The notes: generated by a model from the letters alone, not told the origin. A DNA stretch of 64,000 nucleotides from an uncultured Collinsella sp. (GCA_947002045.1 CAMQJB010000003.1:1-64000), one strand, 5' to 3'; shown: positions 17,983-27,289, numbered from the stretch's first letter. Numbers and translations: made by a program.

Positions 17983-19170
17983 TTAAGAGCGGGTTGCAGC
18001 GAGCACCTCGGCGGCCTTGGCACGAGCCCACATATCGATATCGCGAAGCTGCTCAAAGGATGCGACCGCCTGCGTATCGTGTGCATCCATGCACGACTCG
18101 ACGATACGGTCGATATCGGTAAAGGTACAGGCATCGTGCAGGAAGGCATCGACGGCAACTTCGTTGGCGGCATTCAGCACGCACGGCATGGTGCCGCCCG
18201 TTCTGCCGGCACGCTCGGCCAGCGCCAGGCAGCGGAATGTGTCCATATCGGCAGCATCAAACGTGAGCTGCCCGAGCTCGCGGAAATCGATTCGAGGCGC
18301 TGGGGTATCCCACCGCTCGGGATACGAGAACGCGAACTGGATGGGAATGCGCATGTCGGACGCACCAAGATGTGCCATCACAGAGCCGTCCGCATACTCG
18401 ACCATCGAGTGGATCTTTGACTGGCGCTGAACGACCACGTTGATAAAGTCGAGATCGCACCCGAACAGGTGCATCGCCTCGATACGCTCCAAGCCCTTAT
18501 TCATGAGGGTCGCAGAGTCGATGGTGATCTTAGCGCCCATGGCCCACGTGGGGTGTGCCAGCGCATCGGAGCGTGTCACGCAATTGAGCTCGTCGCGCGT
18601 ACGGCCAAAGAACGGACCACCCGAGCAAGTGAGCCAAATGCAGTGAGCCTCGCGCGGATTCTCCCCCAGATAGCACTGGTAGATGGCGGAGTGCTCGGAG
18701 TCGACCGGAATAAGCTGACCGGGCTGCGCCAACGGCATCAGCAGGTCACCGCCGACAACGAGGGACTCCTTGTTAGCAAGTGCAAGACGCTTGTTCGAGG
18801 TCAAGGCCGCATGGCTCGCTTCGAGCCCGGCAGCGCCCACAATGGCAACAAGCACACAGTCGACGTCATCGCGGCGCGCGAGCTCACAAACCGCCTGCGC
18901 ACCAACACCGAGCTCGGTGCCCTCGGGCAGCTCCTGCAGCACAGCGTCCGTACCGTGGGTGGTGTCGGCCACGGCAACGGCCGGAACCGAAAACTCACGG
19001 GCAAACGCAACGAGCTCCGAGGTGCTGGAGTTAACGGACAGTGCCGTCACCTGCAGTCGATCGGCATGCTGACGGCATACATCAAGTGCCTGCGTACCGA
19101 TAGAGCCCGTACAACCCAGGATGGCAACGCGAAGACGCCCATCGGGGGCGTACGTCGTCTGAAAGGCCAT
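17983..19170 (-). CDS. dxr: 1-deoxy-D-xylulose 5-phosphate reductoisomerase
   Basis: 395 residues. It is the second enzyme of the MEP pathway, converting DXP to MEP with NADPH. The N-terminal Rossmann motif ILGCTGSIGTQALD, the NKESLVVGG segment, the metal-binding IPVDSEHSAIYQC region and the substrate loop TCSGGPF are all present. The ATG overlaps the cdsA stop (TAATG). It works in the same pathway as ispG two genes on; the products feed uppS in this same operon, which makes undecaprenyl diphosphate. Confidence 0.96.
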   Translation of the reverse strand: MAFQTTYAPDGRLRVAILGCTGSIGTQALDVCRQHADRLQVTALSVNSSTSELVAFAREFSVPAVAVADTTHGTDAVLQELPEGTELGVGAQAVCELARRDDVDCVLVAIVGAAGLEASHAALTSNKRLALANKESLVVGGDLLMPLAQPGQLIPVDSEHSAIYQCYLGENPREAHCIWLTCSGGPFFGRTRDELNCVTRSDALAHPTWAMGAKITIDSATLMNKGLERIEAMHLFGCDLDFINVVVQRQSKIHSMVEYADGSVMAHLGASDMRIPIQFAFSYPERWDTPAPRIDFRELGQLTFDAADMDTFRCLALAERAGRTGGTMPCVLNAANEVAVDAFLHDACTFTDIDRIVESCMDAHDTQAVASFEQLRDIDMWARAKAAEVLAATRS

Positions 19171-20045
19171 TACAGCACGCCTCCGATCATCAAAAGCAGC
19201 TGCGCGGTAATGCAGCCAAAGATAAGCGAGTCGCTACGATCGAGCATGCCGCCATGGCCCGGAATAAGGTTGCCAGAATCCTTGACGCCCACGCCACGCT
19301 TGATGCGTGACTCGATGAGGTCACCGATAACGCCCAGGATGGACACAATCACGCCGCAAAGCAGCGCATAGGGCAAGCTCAGCTTATAGAAATGCGTCGC
19401 CCACAAAATAAGCCAGATAAGAACCGAGCCCAAGATGCCGCCGACAAAGCCCTCCCAGCTCTTTTTGGGAGAGATCTTGGGGACCATCTTGTGCTTGCCG
19501 ATACGGCTGCCCACGATGTAGGCAAACGAATCGGAGACCCAGAGAGACGCGCAAACACCCACCGAAAGCAGGGCGCCGGCAAAACCGGGCACGGCATCGC
19601 GCAGCAGCACGATGGCCGACAGCATAAAACCGGTGTAGATGGGACCCATGAGTGTCACAGCCACATCGGATATGCGGGTACGCGACGAACAGACATACCA
19701 AATGCCCACCGCAAGCATCAATGCAAAAAGCAGCGCATTCAACAGCAGCGAGTCGCCCAGCGCCGAGAGCGGAAAGAGCACGGCGGCAGCGATACCCAGG
19801 CGCTCGTTGGCCACCTTGCCATCGAGCTTCGTCATGCGGAAATACTCAAAGCAGCACAGGCCGCTCATGACGGAGACGAAGATGGCGGTGGGAACGATAC
19901 CCAAAACCAGGCAGAGAATAAATACGACGGCGTAGACGATACCTGCGGCGGCACGGGTAATAAAGCCGGCAAGCCACGAAGTCGCGGCCGCGCCGCTCTT
20001 GGCGGCAGGCGCCTTGGGAGCAGACGCCTTGGGACGATCGGACAC
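19170..20045 (-). CDS. cdsA: phosphatidate cytidylyltransferase
   Basis: 291 residues, GTG start with GGAGG. It makes CDP-diacylglycerol, the branch point for membrane phospholipids. Seven or eight membrane segments follow a hydrophilic Ala- and Lys-rich N-terminal tail of about 25 residues. The family signature near the C-terminus is intact: ESRIKRGVGVKDSGNLIPGH continues into GGMLDRSDS (K, D and PGHGG-x-x-D-R). Its place between uppS and dxr is the standard bacterial order frr-uppS-cdsA-dxr-rseP. Confidence 0.95.
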   Translation of the reverse strand: MSDRPKASAPKAPAAKSGAAATSWLAGFITRAAAGIVYAVVFILCLVLGIVPTAIFVSVMSGLCCFEYFRMTKLDGKVANERLGIAAAVLFPLSALGDSLLLNALLFALMLAVGIWYVCSSRTRISDVAVTLMGPIYTGFMLSAIVLLRDAVPGFAGALLSVGVCASLWVSDSFAYIVGSRIGKHKMVPKISPKKSWEGFVGGILGSVLIWLILWATHFYKLSLPYALLCGVIVSILGVIGDLIESRIKRGVGVKDSGNLIPGHGGMLDRSDSLIFGCITAQLLLMIGGVL

Positions 20046-20047
20046 GA

Positions 20048-20842
20048 TTAAGCCTCCTCGGTCTTGCTCAGTCCACCAAACCTACGGTCGCGGCCCTGAT
20101 AGGCCAAAATGGCGTTGACAAGACCCCAACGATCAAAGTCGGGCCAATAGGTATCGGTGACATAAAACTCGGAATAGGCAACCTGCCACAGCAGATAGTT
20201 CGAAAGGCGAAGCTCGCCGGAGGTTCGAATCACAAGCTCAGGATCGGGTAGCCCAGCGGTGTACAGGTGCGAAGCAACCATATCATCGTCGATAGCGGCC
20301 GGATCGATCTTTCCGGCAGCGGCATCGAGCGCGATCTGACGGACAGCACGGGTGATCTCGGCACGGGCTCCGTAGTTGACGGCAAGTGCCAGCGTCATGC
20401 CGGTATGGTCGGCACACTCGGCAAGACCTCGCTCAAAGACATCGCGGGTCTTCTTGGGCAGTGCGGAAATATCGCCCAAAAAGACAACGCGCACGTTTTC
20501 GCGCTTAAGCAGCGGCAGCTCATCGATAAACGTCTTAGCAAACAGATGCATTAAAACGTTGACCTCATGCTGCGGACGATTCCAGTTTTCGGTGGAAAAC
20601 GCATAGGCCGAAAGGACGTCGACGCCCAAACGCACGCATGCGGTAATAATCTCGCGCAGGGAGACGATACCGGCCTTGTGTCCCTCGGTGCGGGCAAGAC
20701 CGCGCGCCGTGGCCCAGCGACCGTTACCGTCCATGATGCACGAAATATGATGCGGAATCTTATTGAGGTCAAGGTCGGAAAAACCGACGCCCGCAGGGGC
20801 GTCGGCAAAGTACTCGACCAGTTTGTTCTCGTCGTATTGCAC
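20048..20842 (-). CDS. uppS: undecaprenyl diphosphate synthase (isoprenyl transferase)
   Basis: 264 residues. This cis-prenyltransferase makes the lipid carrier for peptidoglycan and other envelope glycans. The signature IMDGNGRWA with catalytic Asp, the HKAG motif and the C-terminal RTSGELRLSNYLLWQ and SEFYVTDTYWPDF segments are all conserved. It has an N-terminal extension of about 25 residues before the core, a common feature of actinobacterial members. It lies two bases from frr and cdsA, so it is translationally coupled. Confidence 0.96.
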   Translation of the reverse strand: MQYDENKLVEYFADAPAGVGFSDLDLNKIPHHISCIMDGNGRWATARGLARTEGHKAGIVSLREIITACVRLGVDVLSAYAFSTENWNRPQHEVNVLMHLFAKTFIDELPLLKRENVRVVFLGDISALPKKTRDVFERGLAECADHTGMTLALAVNYGARAEITRAVRQIALDAAAGKIDPAAIDDDMVASHLYTAGLPDPELVIRTSGELRLSNYLLWQVAYSEFYVTDTYWPDFDRWGLVNAILAYQGRDRRFGGLSKTEEA

Positions 20843-20843
20843 C

Positions 20844-21380
20844 TTAGATCTCCATGACCTCGGCTTCTTTTTCCTTCAGAAGCTCCTCAACCTTGGCAAC
20901 ATACTCATCGGTATACTTCTGGACCTTGGCCTGCTCGCGACGGACATCGTCCTCGGTGAGCTCTTCGTCGCGCTCGAGCTTGTTGTTAAAGTCGCGACGG
21001 ATGTTGCGAATGGAGACCTTGGCCTGCTCGGCATACTCGCGGCACTCCTTGACGAGCTCGCGACGACGCTCCTCGGTGGGAGCCGGGAACGGCAGGCGCA
21101 CGACGGTACCGTCAGAGTTGGGAGTAATGCCCAGATCGGAAGCGCTGATAGCCTTCACGATTGCGTTGACGAGCGCCTTGTCCCAGGGCTCGATAAACAG
21201 CATGTGAGCCTCGGGGGTCTTAACGGCGGCAACCTGGGTAACCGGCGTGGGAACACCGTAGTAATCGACCGAAATGTCGGACAGAATGTTAGCGTTGGCG
21301 CGGCCCGTGCGAACCTTGGAGAAGTTGTGCTTGAGGGACTCGAGCGACTTGTCCATGTGGGCGGTGATATTCTCTGCCAT
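20844..21380 (-). CDS. frr: ribosome recycling factor
   Basis: 178 residues, slightly shorter than the common 185. With EF-G it splits the post-termination ribosome. The long helices of domain I are visible at both ends: KVRTGRANANIL near the N-terminus and the basic VSIRNIRRDFNNKLE segment and Glu/Lys-rich C-terminal helix. Domain II covers the VDYYGVPTPVTQVA to ISASDLG region. It follows pyrH, as in most bacteria. Confidence 0.96.
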   Translation of the reverse strand: MAENITAHMDKSLESLKHNFSKVRTGRANANILSDISVDYYGVPTPVTQVAAVKTPEAHMLFIEPWDKALVNAIVKAISASDLGITPNSDGTVVRLPFPAPTEERRRELVKECREYAEQAKVSIRNIRRDFNNKLERDEELTEDDVRREQAKVQKYTDEYVAKVEELLKEKEAEVMEI

Positions 21381-21382
21381 GC

Positions 21383-22105
21383 TTAATCCTCCTGATAGAC
21401 GAGCGTGCCGACGGGCTCACCCGAAAGCGCGCGTTTGACGGTGTCCTCGCCATCGATGTTGAGGACCAAAATCGGCATACGGTTATCCTGGCACAGCGCC
21501 GTGGCCGTGGAATCCATAACCTGCAGACCGCGGACGAGAACCTCGTGATAGGTAATCTTGTCAAAACGGACGGCATCGGAACACTTGACAGGATCCTTGT
21601 CGTAGATGCCGTCAACCTTGGTGGCCTTAATCAGAATCTCGGCACCGATCTCGCAGGCACGAAGAGCCGCGGCGGTGTCGGTCGTAAAGTACGGATTGCC
21701 CGAACCGGCGGCAAAAATAACGACATTACCCTTGGAAAGGTGGTTGATGGCGCGACGGCGAATATAGGGCTCGCAGATCTCGTTCATCTGGATAGCGCTC
21801 ATCACGCGGCAGGGAACATCGTTGTGCTCAAAGGCATCCTGCAGGGCAAGCGCGTTCATAACGGTTGCCAGCATGCCCATGTAGTCGGCCTGGGCGCGCT
21901 CCATGCCACCAGCAGCGCCGGCCATGCCGCGGAAAATGTTGCCGCCGCCGACAACAACGCCGACCTCATGGCCAACGGCGAGCAGCTCCTTGACCTGCTT
22001 GGCAAGATGGTCGGTAATCTTGGGGTCGATGCCATATTGGCCGTCGCCCATCAGTGCTTCGCCGGAAAGCTTCAGAAGCACGCGTTTATATCGGATGTCG
22101 GACAA
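21383..22105 (-). CDS. pyrH: UMP kinase
   Basis: 240 residues, starting TTG with AAAGGAGG upstream. It phosphorylates UMP to UDP, so it carries forward the product of the pyr operon in this window. The amino-acid-kinase fold is shown by KLSGEALMG, GVVVGGGNIFRG and the C-terminal VLNIDGED and GTLVYQED segments. It is the first gene of the long operon running to proS, preceded by the tsf terminator and a weak extended -10 promoter (TTGCTATCAT near 22140). Confidence 0.96.
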   Translation of the reverse strand: MSDIRYKRVLLKLSGEALMGDGQYGIDPKITDHLAKQVKELLAVGHEVGVVVGGGNIFRGMAGAAGGMERAQADYMGMLATVMNALALQDAFEHNDVPCRVMSAIQMNEICEPYIRRRAINHLSKGNVVIFAAGSGNPYFTTDTAAALRACEIGAEILIKATKVDGIYDKDPVKCSDAVRFDKITYHEVLVRGLQVMDSTATALCQDNRMPILVLNIDGEDTVKRALSGEPVGTLVYQED

Positions 22106-22163
22106 AGCGATCCTCCTTTAATTAGACTCTCAATATGATAGCAAAGGCTCTGATAAGAGCCAT

Positions 22164-22200
22164 GAAAAAGCAGGCTGTGAGTAAAACCCACAGCCTGCTC
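22164..22200 (-). terminator. terminator after tsf
   Basis: An 11-bp stem (22189-22199 with 22169-22179) is followed on the minus strand by TTTTT. It separates rpsB-tsf from the pyrH operon, genes that are often co-transcribed in other bacteria. Confidence 0.92.
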
Positions 22201-22222
22201 ATTACCAGCTACAAGAGCTTAT

Positions 22223-23092
22223 TTACTCGCCACGGACCAGACGGTCGAAGGCAACGACGGTAATGCTATCGCCGAGCTCCTTGGAGACCTGCTCAGCGTA
22301 CTTCTTGATGGTGAGGGAGCTGTCCTTGATGAACTCCTGCTCGGTGAGCACGGACTGCTTGTAGAACTTCTCCAGACGGCCAACAGCCATCTTCTCCTGG
22401 ATAGCCTCGGGCTTGCCGGACTCGGCAGCCTGAGCCATGTAGATCTCCTTCTCGTGCTCGACGGTCTCGGCCGGAACCTGATCGCGGGTAGCGCAAATCG
22501 GGGCGACGGCGGCAACCTGAAGGGCAACGTCGTGAGCGAAGGTCTTGAAGGACTCGGCCTGAGCGGTCTCGGCCTTCTCGAAAGCGAACTCGACGAGGAC
22601 GCCGATCTTACCACCCATGTGGATGTAAGAAGCGAGAGCGCCGTTCTCGGCCTTGCGAGCGGAGAAACGAGCGATCTTCATGTTCTCGCCCATGATGTGA
22701 ATCATCTCGGTGAGCTCGGAGGAAACGGTCTCCTCGCCCATCGGCTTCTCGAGCAGAGCATCGACATCGGCCGGCTCGGTGGTAGCGACAACCTCGGCGA
22801 CCTTGGAAGCAAAGCCGGTGAACTTGGCGTTGGAGCCGACGAAGTCGGTCTCGCAGGAAAGCTCGAGCAGAGCGCCGGACTTGCCGTCCTCGGAGACGAA
22901 CGCGGCGACAGCGCCCTCGTTGGTCTCACGGCCAGCCTTCTTGGCAGCCTTGGCGAGGCCGTTCTTGCGCAGAACGTCAACAGCGACGTCCATGTCGCCG
23001 TCAGCCTCGACGAGAGCCTTCTTGCACTCCATCATCGGGGAGTCGGTCATCTCGCGGAGCTGCTTGACCATAGCGGCAGTAATCTGGGCCAT
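22223..23092 (-). CDS. tsf: elongation factor Ts
   Basis: 289 residues from the ATG at 23092, with AAAGGA upstream. EF-Ts is the nucleotide exchange factor for EF-Tu. The N-terminal UBA-like domain has LREMTDSPMMECKKAL in place of the more common TGAGMMDCKKAL, followed by the conserved ADGDMDVAVDVLR. The core domain repeats and the SCETDFVGSN motif are normal. It is co-transcribed with rpsB and ended by its own terminator. Confidence 0.96.
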   Translation of the reverse strand: MAQITAAMVKQLREMTDSPMMECKKALVEADGDMDVAVDVLRKNGLAKAAKKAGRETNEGAVAAFVSEDGKSGALLELSCETDFVGSNAKFTGFASKVAEVVATTEPADVDALLEKPMGEETVSSELTEMIHIMGENMKIARFSARKAENGALASYIHMGGKIGVLVEFAFEKAETAQAESFKTFAHDVALQVAAVAPICATRDQVPAETVEHEKEIYMAQAAESGKPEAIQEKMAVGRLEKFYKQSVLTEQEFIKDSSLTIKKYAEQVSKELGDSITVVAFDRLVRGE

Positions 23093-23137
23093 TGTGGTTC
23101 CTTTCAAAGAGATGAAAAAGACTTAAATAGGACTGAT

Positions 23138-23866
23138 TTACTCGGCCTTGAGCTCGGCGGCCATCTCGACCTCGGAGACCTGCTCCTTACCGGAGCCAGC
23201 GAGGCAGGCGTCGGCCATGAGCTCGCACATAAGGGTGACAGCGGAGATGGCGTCATCGTTGCAGGGGATGCCGTACTCGACCTCGTCGGGATCGGAGTTG
23301 GTGTCGATCAGAGCGACGACGGGGATGTTCAGGCGCTGGGCCTCCTTGATGGCGTTCTCCTCGCGCTTGGTGTCGATGACGAAGAGAGCCTGGGGCAGAC
23401 CCTTCATGTCGCGGGCGCCACCGAGGTTGGTCTGGAGCTTAGCGAGCTCCTTGCCGAGCACTGCCTGCTCCTTCTTGGGCAGCACTGCCATGCGGCCGTC
23501 CTCGACCATGGCCTCGAGCTCCTCCATGCGGTTGATGCGGGAGCGGATGGTGACGAAGTTGGTCAGCATGCCGCCGAGCCAACGCTGGTTGATGTAAGGC
23601 ATGTTGGCGCGCTCAGCGGCGTTCTTAACGGCCTCCTGAGCCTGCTTCTTGGTGCCGACGAACAGCACGTTGCCGCCCTTGGCGACGTTCTTGACGAAGG
23701 TGTAGGCCTGATCGGCGTCAAGGATGGTCTGCTTGAGGTCGAGGATGTAGATGCCGTTGCGCTCACCGAAGATGAACGGCTTCATCTTGGGGTTCCAGCG
23801 ACGGGTCTGGTGACCGAAGTGGCAGCCGGCCTCGAGCAGGGTGCGGATATTAATCTTGGTAGCCAT
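23138..23866 (-). CDS. rpsB: 30S ribosomal protein S2
   Basis: 242 residues. S2 sits at the back of the small subunit near S1 and is one of the last proteins to assemble. The N-terminal LLEAGCHFGHQTRRWNPKM motif is exact to the family. The AGGAGG ribosome binding site is just upstream of the ATG. It is transcribed with tsf from a very good promoter (24008-24036) through a 130-nt structured leader, which suggests autogenous control. Confidence 0.97.
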   Translation of the reverse strand: MATKINIRTLLEAGCHFGHQTRRWNPKMKPFIFGERNGIYILDLKQTILDADQAYTFVKNVAKGGNVLFVGTKKQAQEAVKNAAERANMPYINQRWLGGMLTNFVTIRSRINRMEELEAMVEDGRMAVLPKKEQAVLGKELAKLQTNLGGARDMKGLPQALFVIDTKREENAIKEAQRLNIPVVALIDTNSDPDEVEYGIPCNDDAISAVTLMCELMADACLAGSGKEQVSEVEMAAELKAE

Positions 23867-24036
23867 ATTAAACCTCCTGTGGTTTGCCTCCGCGCGGGGT
23901 CATCCTCCAAAACCAACCCGGACATGTGCTACCAAAGCCCGGGCACCACGGTATGAAGTAGCCGCGCGTGCGTGATAAAAACCTGTTGCCGTGAAGCAAC
24001 CCGATGAATGATAGCAGGATTGCCTCTTCCTGCCAA
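23867..24036 (-). promoter_or_regulatory. rpsB promoter and structured leader
   Basis: On the minus strand TTGGCA (24036-24031), a 17-bp spacer and TATCAT (24013-24008) form a near-ideal promoter. The leader of about 130 nt can fold a small hairpin (GTTGC/GCAAC) and a CCCGG/CCGGG hairpin enclosed by a longer-range CGCGCGG/CCGCGCG pairing that ends next to the ribosome binding site. S2 autoregulation through such leaders is known in other bacteria; here it is an inference. Confidence 0.7.
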
Positions 24037-24084
24037 CCCGCAATCAAAACCACACACCTCGGTGCGGCGCGGGAGGCCCTTCTC

Positions 24085-25005
24085 CTACTCGCCGCGGGGG
24101 TGTGCCTGACTCACGGCACGCTTGAGTCGGTCGGGCGTGAGGTGCGTATAGATCTGCGTCGTGGACAAGCTCGCATGCCCCAGCAGCTCCTGAACCGAGC
24201 GCAGATCCGCGCCGCCCTCGAGCAGGTCGGTCGCAAAGGTGTGGCGCATCGCATGCGGGGCGATGTCGGCAGGAATGCCGGCAAGTGCCGCAAGCATGTG
24301 GAAACGCCTCCTCAGCATGGCGGCACTCATGCGGTTTCCGCGCGCCGAGATAAACAGCGGATGCACGCCGTTCGCACTATCGACACGCTTTGCCTGCACA
24401 AGGAGATGTGGCCTCCCCTCCTCAATATAGCGGCGAGTCGCCTCGAGAGCGCGCCGATAGAGGGGCACGATACGCTCCTTGCTCCCCTTGCCCCAAAGTC
24501 GCAGCGTTCGCTCTGACCAAGCAATGGACTCCACGTTGAGCGCCGCGAGCTCCGAGATTCGCGCGCCGGAGGCATAGAGCAGCTCGAGCATCGCTGCATC
24601 ACGCAGCCCCGAAGGCGTCGAGGTGTCGGGGGCCTCGAGCAACGCCTCGACTTGCCGGGTCGTCAGCACACCGGGAAGATCGCGCGGCAGTTTGGGCGAG
24701 GATATCGCCGAGACCGCATCGCCCTCAACGATTCCCTCGGCAGCCATCCACCGATAGAGCGAGCGAATGGCAGACAGATGCGCCGCAAGGGTCCGAGCCG
24801 CCACCTGGCCACGCGACAGCTCGGCCAAATAGGAGCGAACGGTCCGTACGTCGGCGACGCGAGCGTCGATGCCCTCGCGGTCGCACCACGCGGCGAAGCG
24901 CTCGAGCCGCGAGGCGTAGGCCGTTACCGTATTGGGAGCGAGCCCCTCGACGCGTGCAATGTAGGCGATGAACGAGTCGACGGCATCGTACAGGTCAAAG
25001 GCTAT
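24085..25005 (-). CDS. XerC/XerD-type tyrosine recombinase
   Basis: About 306 residues if translation starts at the trmFO stop. It resolves chromosome dimers or acts at similar sites. The N-terminal SAM-like core-binding domain reads DSFIAYIARVEGLAPNTVTA onward. The catalytic set is complete: R in GARISEL, K in GKGSKERIVPL, H-x-x-R in HAMRHTFATDLL, H in LGHAS and Y in TQIYTH. The first ATG/GTG/TTG in frame is a TTG at 24828, which would remove most of the core-binding domain. Upstream only ATA (25005, overlapping the trmFO stop as ATAG, with GGAGG nine bases before) or CTG (24993) are available. The start is therefore uncertain; the family is not. I cannot tell XerC from XerD. Confidence 0.85.
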   Translation of the reverse strand: MAFDLYDAVDSFIAYIARVEGLAPNTVTAYASRLERFAAWCDREGIDARVADVRTVRSYLAELSRGQVAARTLAAHLSAIRSLYRWMAAEGIVEGDAVSAISSPKLPRDLPGVLTTRQVEALLEAPDTSTPSGLRDAAMLELLYASGARISELAALNVESIAWSERTLRLWGKGSKERIVPLYRRALEATRRYIEEGRPHLLVQAKRVDSANGVHPLFISARGNRMSAAMLRRRFHMLAALAGIPADIAPHAMRHTFATDLLEGGADLRSVQELLGHASLSTTQIYTHLTPDRLKRAVSQAHPRGE

Positions 25006-26339
25006 GACCTCTCGCCTCCAAACAGATCGGAGCGCGTTTCCAGATAGGCGTCCAAGGCCTTGAGGGCGCGATCCGCATAGGCCTGGTAACGATCGCGCTT
25101 GCTGCGACGCTTACCGTCCTCGAGCGGCGGCACGAGCCCAAAGTTGACGTGCATGGGCTGATAGCCCACCGTAGCCGGATCGGTCGCATAGCCCACGAGT
25201 GCGCCTAGGGCGCCCACGCGCGGCAGCTTGACGCCCACGGCACCGATAGCCTCAGCATAGGTGTTGAGCGCGGCGAGCAGACCCGTCGCCACGGCCTCCA
25301 TGTACCCCTCGGTACCGGTAATCTGGCCGGCAAGACGCACGCTCGTGCCGGGAACGGCAAAGGTGCCGTCGAGCACGTGCGGAGCATCGACAAAGGTGTT
25401 GCGGTGCATGACGCCGTAGCGGAAGAACTCGGCGTTCTCCAGGCCGGGAACCATATGGAAGACGCGCTTCTGTTCGCCGAAGGTCAGGTTGGTCTGGAAG
25501 CCAACCAGGTTATAGGCGGTCTTCTCCTTGTTCTCGGCGCGCAGCTGAATTGCCGCCCAGGGACGGCGACCGGTGCGCGGGTCGGTGAGCCCGACGGGCT
25601 TCATGGCGCCAAAGCGGATGGCATCCTTGCCCGTGCGCGCAACCTCCTCGGCAGGCTGGCAGGCCTGGAACAGGTCCCCGCCCTCAAAATCCTTGAGCAC
25701 CACGCGATCGGCCGTTGTGAGCGCCTCGATAAAGGCCTCGTACTCTTCCTTGTTGAGCGGGGCGTTGAGATAGTCGCCACTCCCCTGCTCCTCGTAGCGC
25801 GACTGCGAGAACAGCACGTCCATATCGAGCGTCGAGGCATCGACGATCGGGGCGGCCGCGTCAAAGAACGCCAGGGCGTCCCCGCCGACGAGCTTCATGA
25901 CCTCCTCACTCAATGCCGGCGAGCATAGGGGGCCCGCGGCGATAACCACATGACCCTCGGGAATCTGGGTGACCTCACCGTGGACGACCTCGATATTGGG
26001 GCGGGCGGCAACCTCAGCCTCGACGAGCTCGGAAAACTTGACGCGGTCGACCGCCAGGGCGCCGCCGGCAGGAACGGCCGCACGATGAGCGCAGTCGAGC
26101 AGCACAGAGCCCATGCGCTCGAGCTCGGCCTTCAGCAGACCGGCGGCGGAATCGGGACGGGTCGATTTAAACGAATTGGAGCAGACGAGCTCCGCCAAGT
26201 GATCGGTATGGTGGGCAGGAGAGCTTACCTGCGGGCGCATCTCGCACAGCTTTACGGCGAACCCGCGATCTGCCAGCTGAATCGCGCATTCCGATCCCGC
26301 CAGACCGCCACCGATAACCGTCACCTGATCAAACAGCAT
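25002..26339 (-). CDS. trmFO: tRNA (uracil-54-C5)-methyltransferase, folate-dependent
   Basis: 445 residues from the ATG at 26339 (AAAGG nine bases upstream; a TTG two codons earlier is less likely). It makes ribothymidine at tRNA position 54 using methylene-tetrahydrofolate and FAD. The FAD motif VIGGGLAGSECA is at the N-terminus, with the CEMRP and NSFKSTRPDSAAGLLKAEL segments and a C-terminal GYATDP and QPMHVNFGL. It lies between dprA and the recombinase gene; the trmFO-xerC neighbourhood also occurs in Firmicutes. Confidence 0.96.
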   Translation of the reverse strand: MLFDQVTVIGGGLAGSECAIQLADRGFAVKLCEMRPQVSSPAHHTDHLAELVCSNSFKSTRPDSAAGLLKAELERMGSVLLDCAHRAAVPAGGALAVDRVKFSELVEAEVAARPNIEVVHGEVTQIPEGHVVIAAGPLCSPALSEEVMKLVGGDALAFFDAAAPIVDASTLDMDVLFSQSRYEEQGSGDYLNAPLNKEEYEAFIEALTTADRVVLKDFEGGDLFQACQPAEEVARTGKDAIRFGAMKPVGLTDPRTGRRPWAAIQLRAENKEKTAYNLVGFQTNLTFGEQKRVFHMVPGLENAEFFRYGVMHRNTFVDAPHVLDGTFAVPGTSVRLAGQITGTEGYMEAVATGLLAALNTYAEAIGAVGVKLPRVGALGALVGYATDPATVGYQPMHVNFGLVPPLEDGKRRSKRDRYQAYADRALKALDAYLETRSDLFGGERS

Positions 26340-26353
26340 CTGCAAACACCTTT

Positions 26354-27289
26354 CTAATTGACACGTTTTCCATTGTGACCGAAGGGCGTCTGGGCGTGAA
26401 GGGCAAACTTGGAGGGCGCATACCTTCCATCCATCATGCGCTCGATGAGGCCCTCGAGCTCGAGTGAGCCCAGGAGCTTGAGCACACCGACGGCATCGAG
26501 CGAGACGAGTGTGGCGATGTCTTCAACCTTGAGCGGGGAGGCGATGAGGGCATGCATCACGGCCCGCTGTGTGGGGTCAAGATCTGCGATACCGGGCGCA
26601 TCGGGACGCGAGTAGCGCAGGGTGCCGTATATGCGAGAGATAGCCATCTCGATGGACTCCTCGTCGATAATGCAGCAGGCGCCGTTGGCGATTAGATAAT
26701 TGGTACCGCGAGACTCGGGAGACAAAATCGAACCCGGCACGGCAAGCAGCTCGCGCCCCAAGTCCATAGCGGTCTCGGCGGTAGAAAACGTCCCAGACGG
26801 CATGCCGGCTTCCGACACAAAGAGCGCCTGCGAAAGTGCTGCGATCACCCGGTTACGCCGCGGAAAGGCAAACTTACGCGGCCCCATACCCCAAGGCGAG
26901 ATGGACACGACCGCGCCGCCCGTATCGATCGTGCGCGCGATGAGTCCCGCGCTCGAGCGCGGGTAGATTACATCGGCGCCTGTCCCCAACACCACGACAT
27001 GTTTGCCGCCGGCATTGACTGCGGCCCAACCCGACGCCTGGTCGCAACCGACCGCACCGCCCGATACCACCGTCACCCCCGCTTCCACCGCGACCTTGGC
27101 CGCAAGCTCCGCGACGGCAAGGCCGTAGGGAGAGGCCTTGCGCGCACCGATAATCGAGAGCGCCGGTGTCGAGAGAACCTCAGGGTCGCCACGCACGAAC
27201 AGCGTCTGTGGCACATCGGAAAGCTCCAGAACAGTAGCGGGGAACAGCCCATCCCCGGGATGCAGTTCGTAGCGAGCCTCATCCATCAC
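26354..27289 (-). CDS. dprA: DNA-processing protein DprA
   Basis: 311 residues. DprA loads RecA on incoming single-stranded DNA during transformation. The Rossmann-like core carries SIIGARKASPYG, VVSGGAVGCDQASG and the later SEAGMPSGTFSTAETAMDLGRELLAVPGS segment. A C-terminal winged-helix-like domain (about 235-300, with SPLKVEDIATLVSLDAVGVL) is present. It overlaps comM by 4 bases (ATGA). No other competence gene such as comEA or comEC is in the window, so natural transformation is possible but not shown. Confidence 0.95.
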   Translation of the reverse strand: MMDEARYELHPGDGLFPATVLELSDVPQTLFVRGDPEVLSTPALSIIGARKASPYGLAVAELAAKVAVEAGVTVVSGGAVGCDQASGWAAVNAGGKHVVVLGTGADVIYPRSSAGLIARTIDTGGAVVSISPWGMGPRKFAFPRRNRVIAALSQALFVSEAGMPSGTFSTAETAMDLGRELLAVPGSILSPESRGTNYLIANGACCIIDEESIEMAISRIYGTLRYSRPDAPGIADLDPTQRAVMHALIASPLKVEDIATLVSLDAVGVLKLLGSLELEGLIERMMDGRYAPSKFALHAQTPFGHNGKRVN

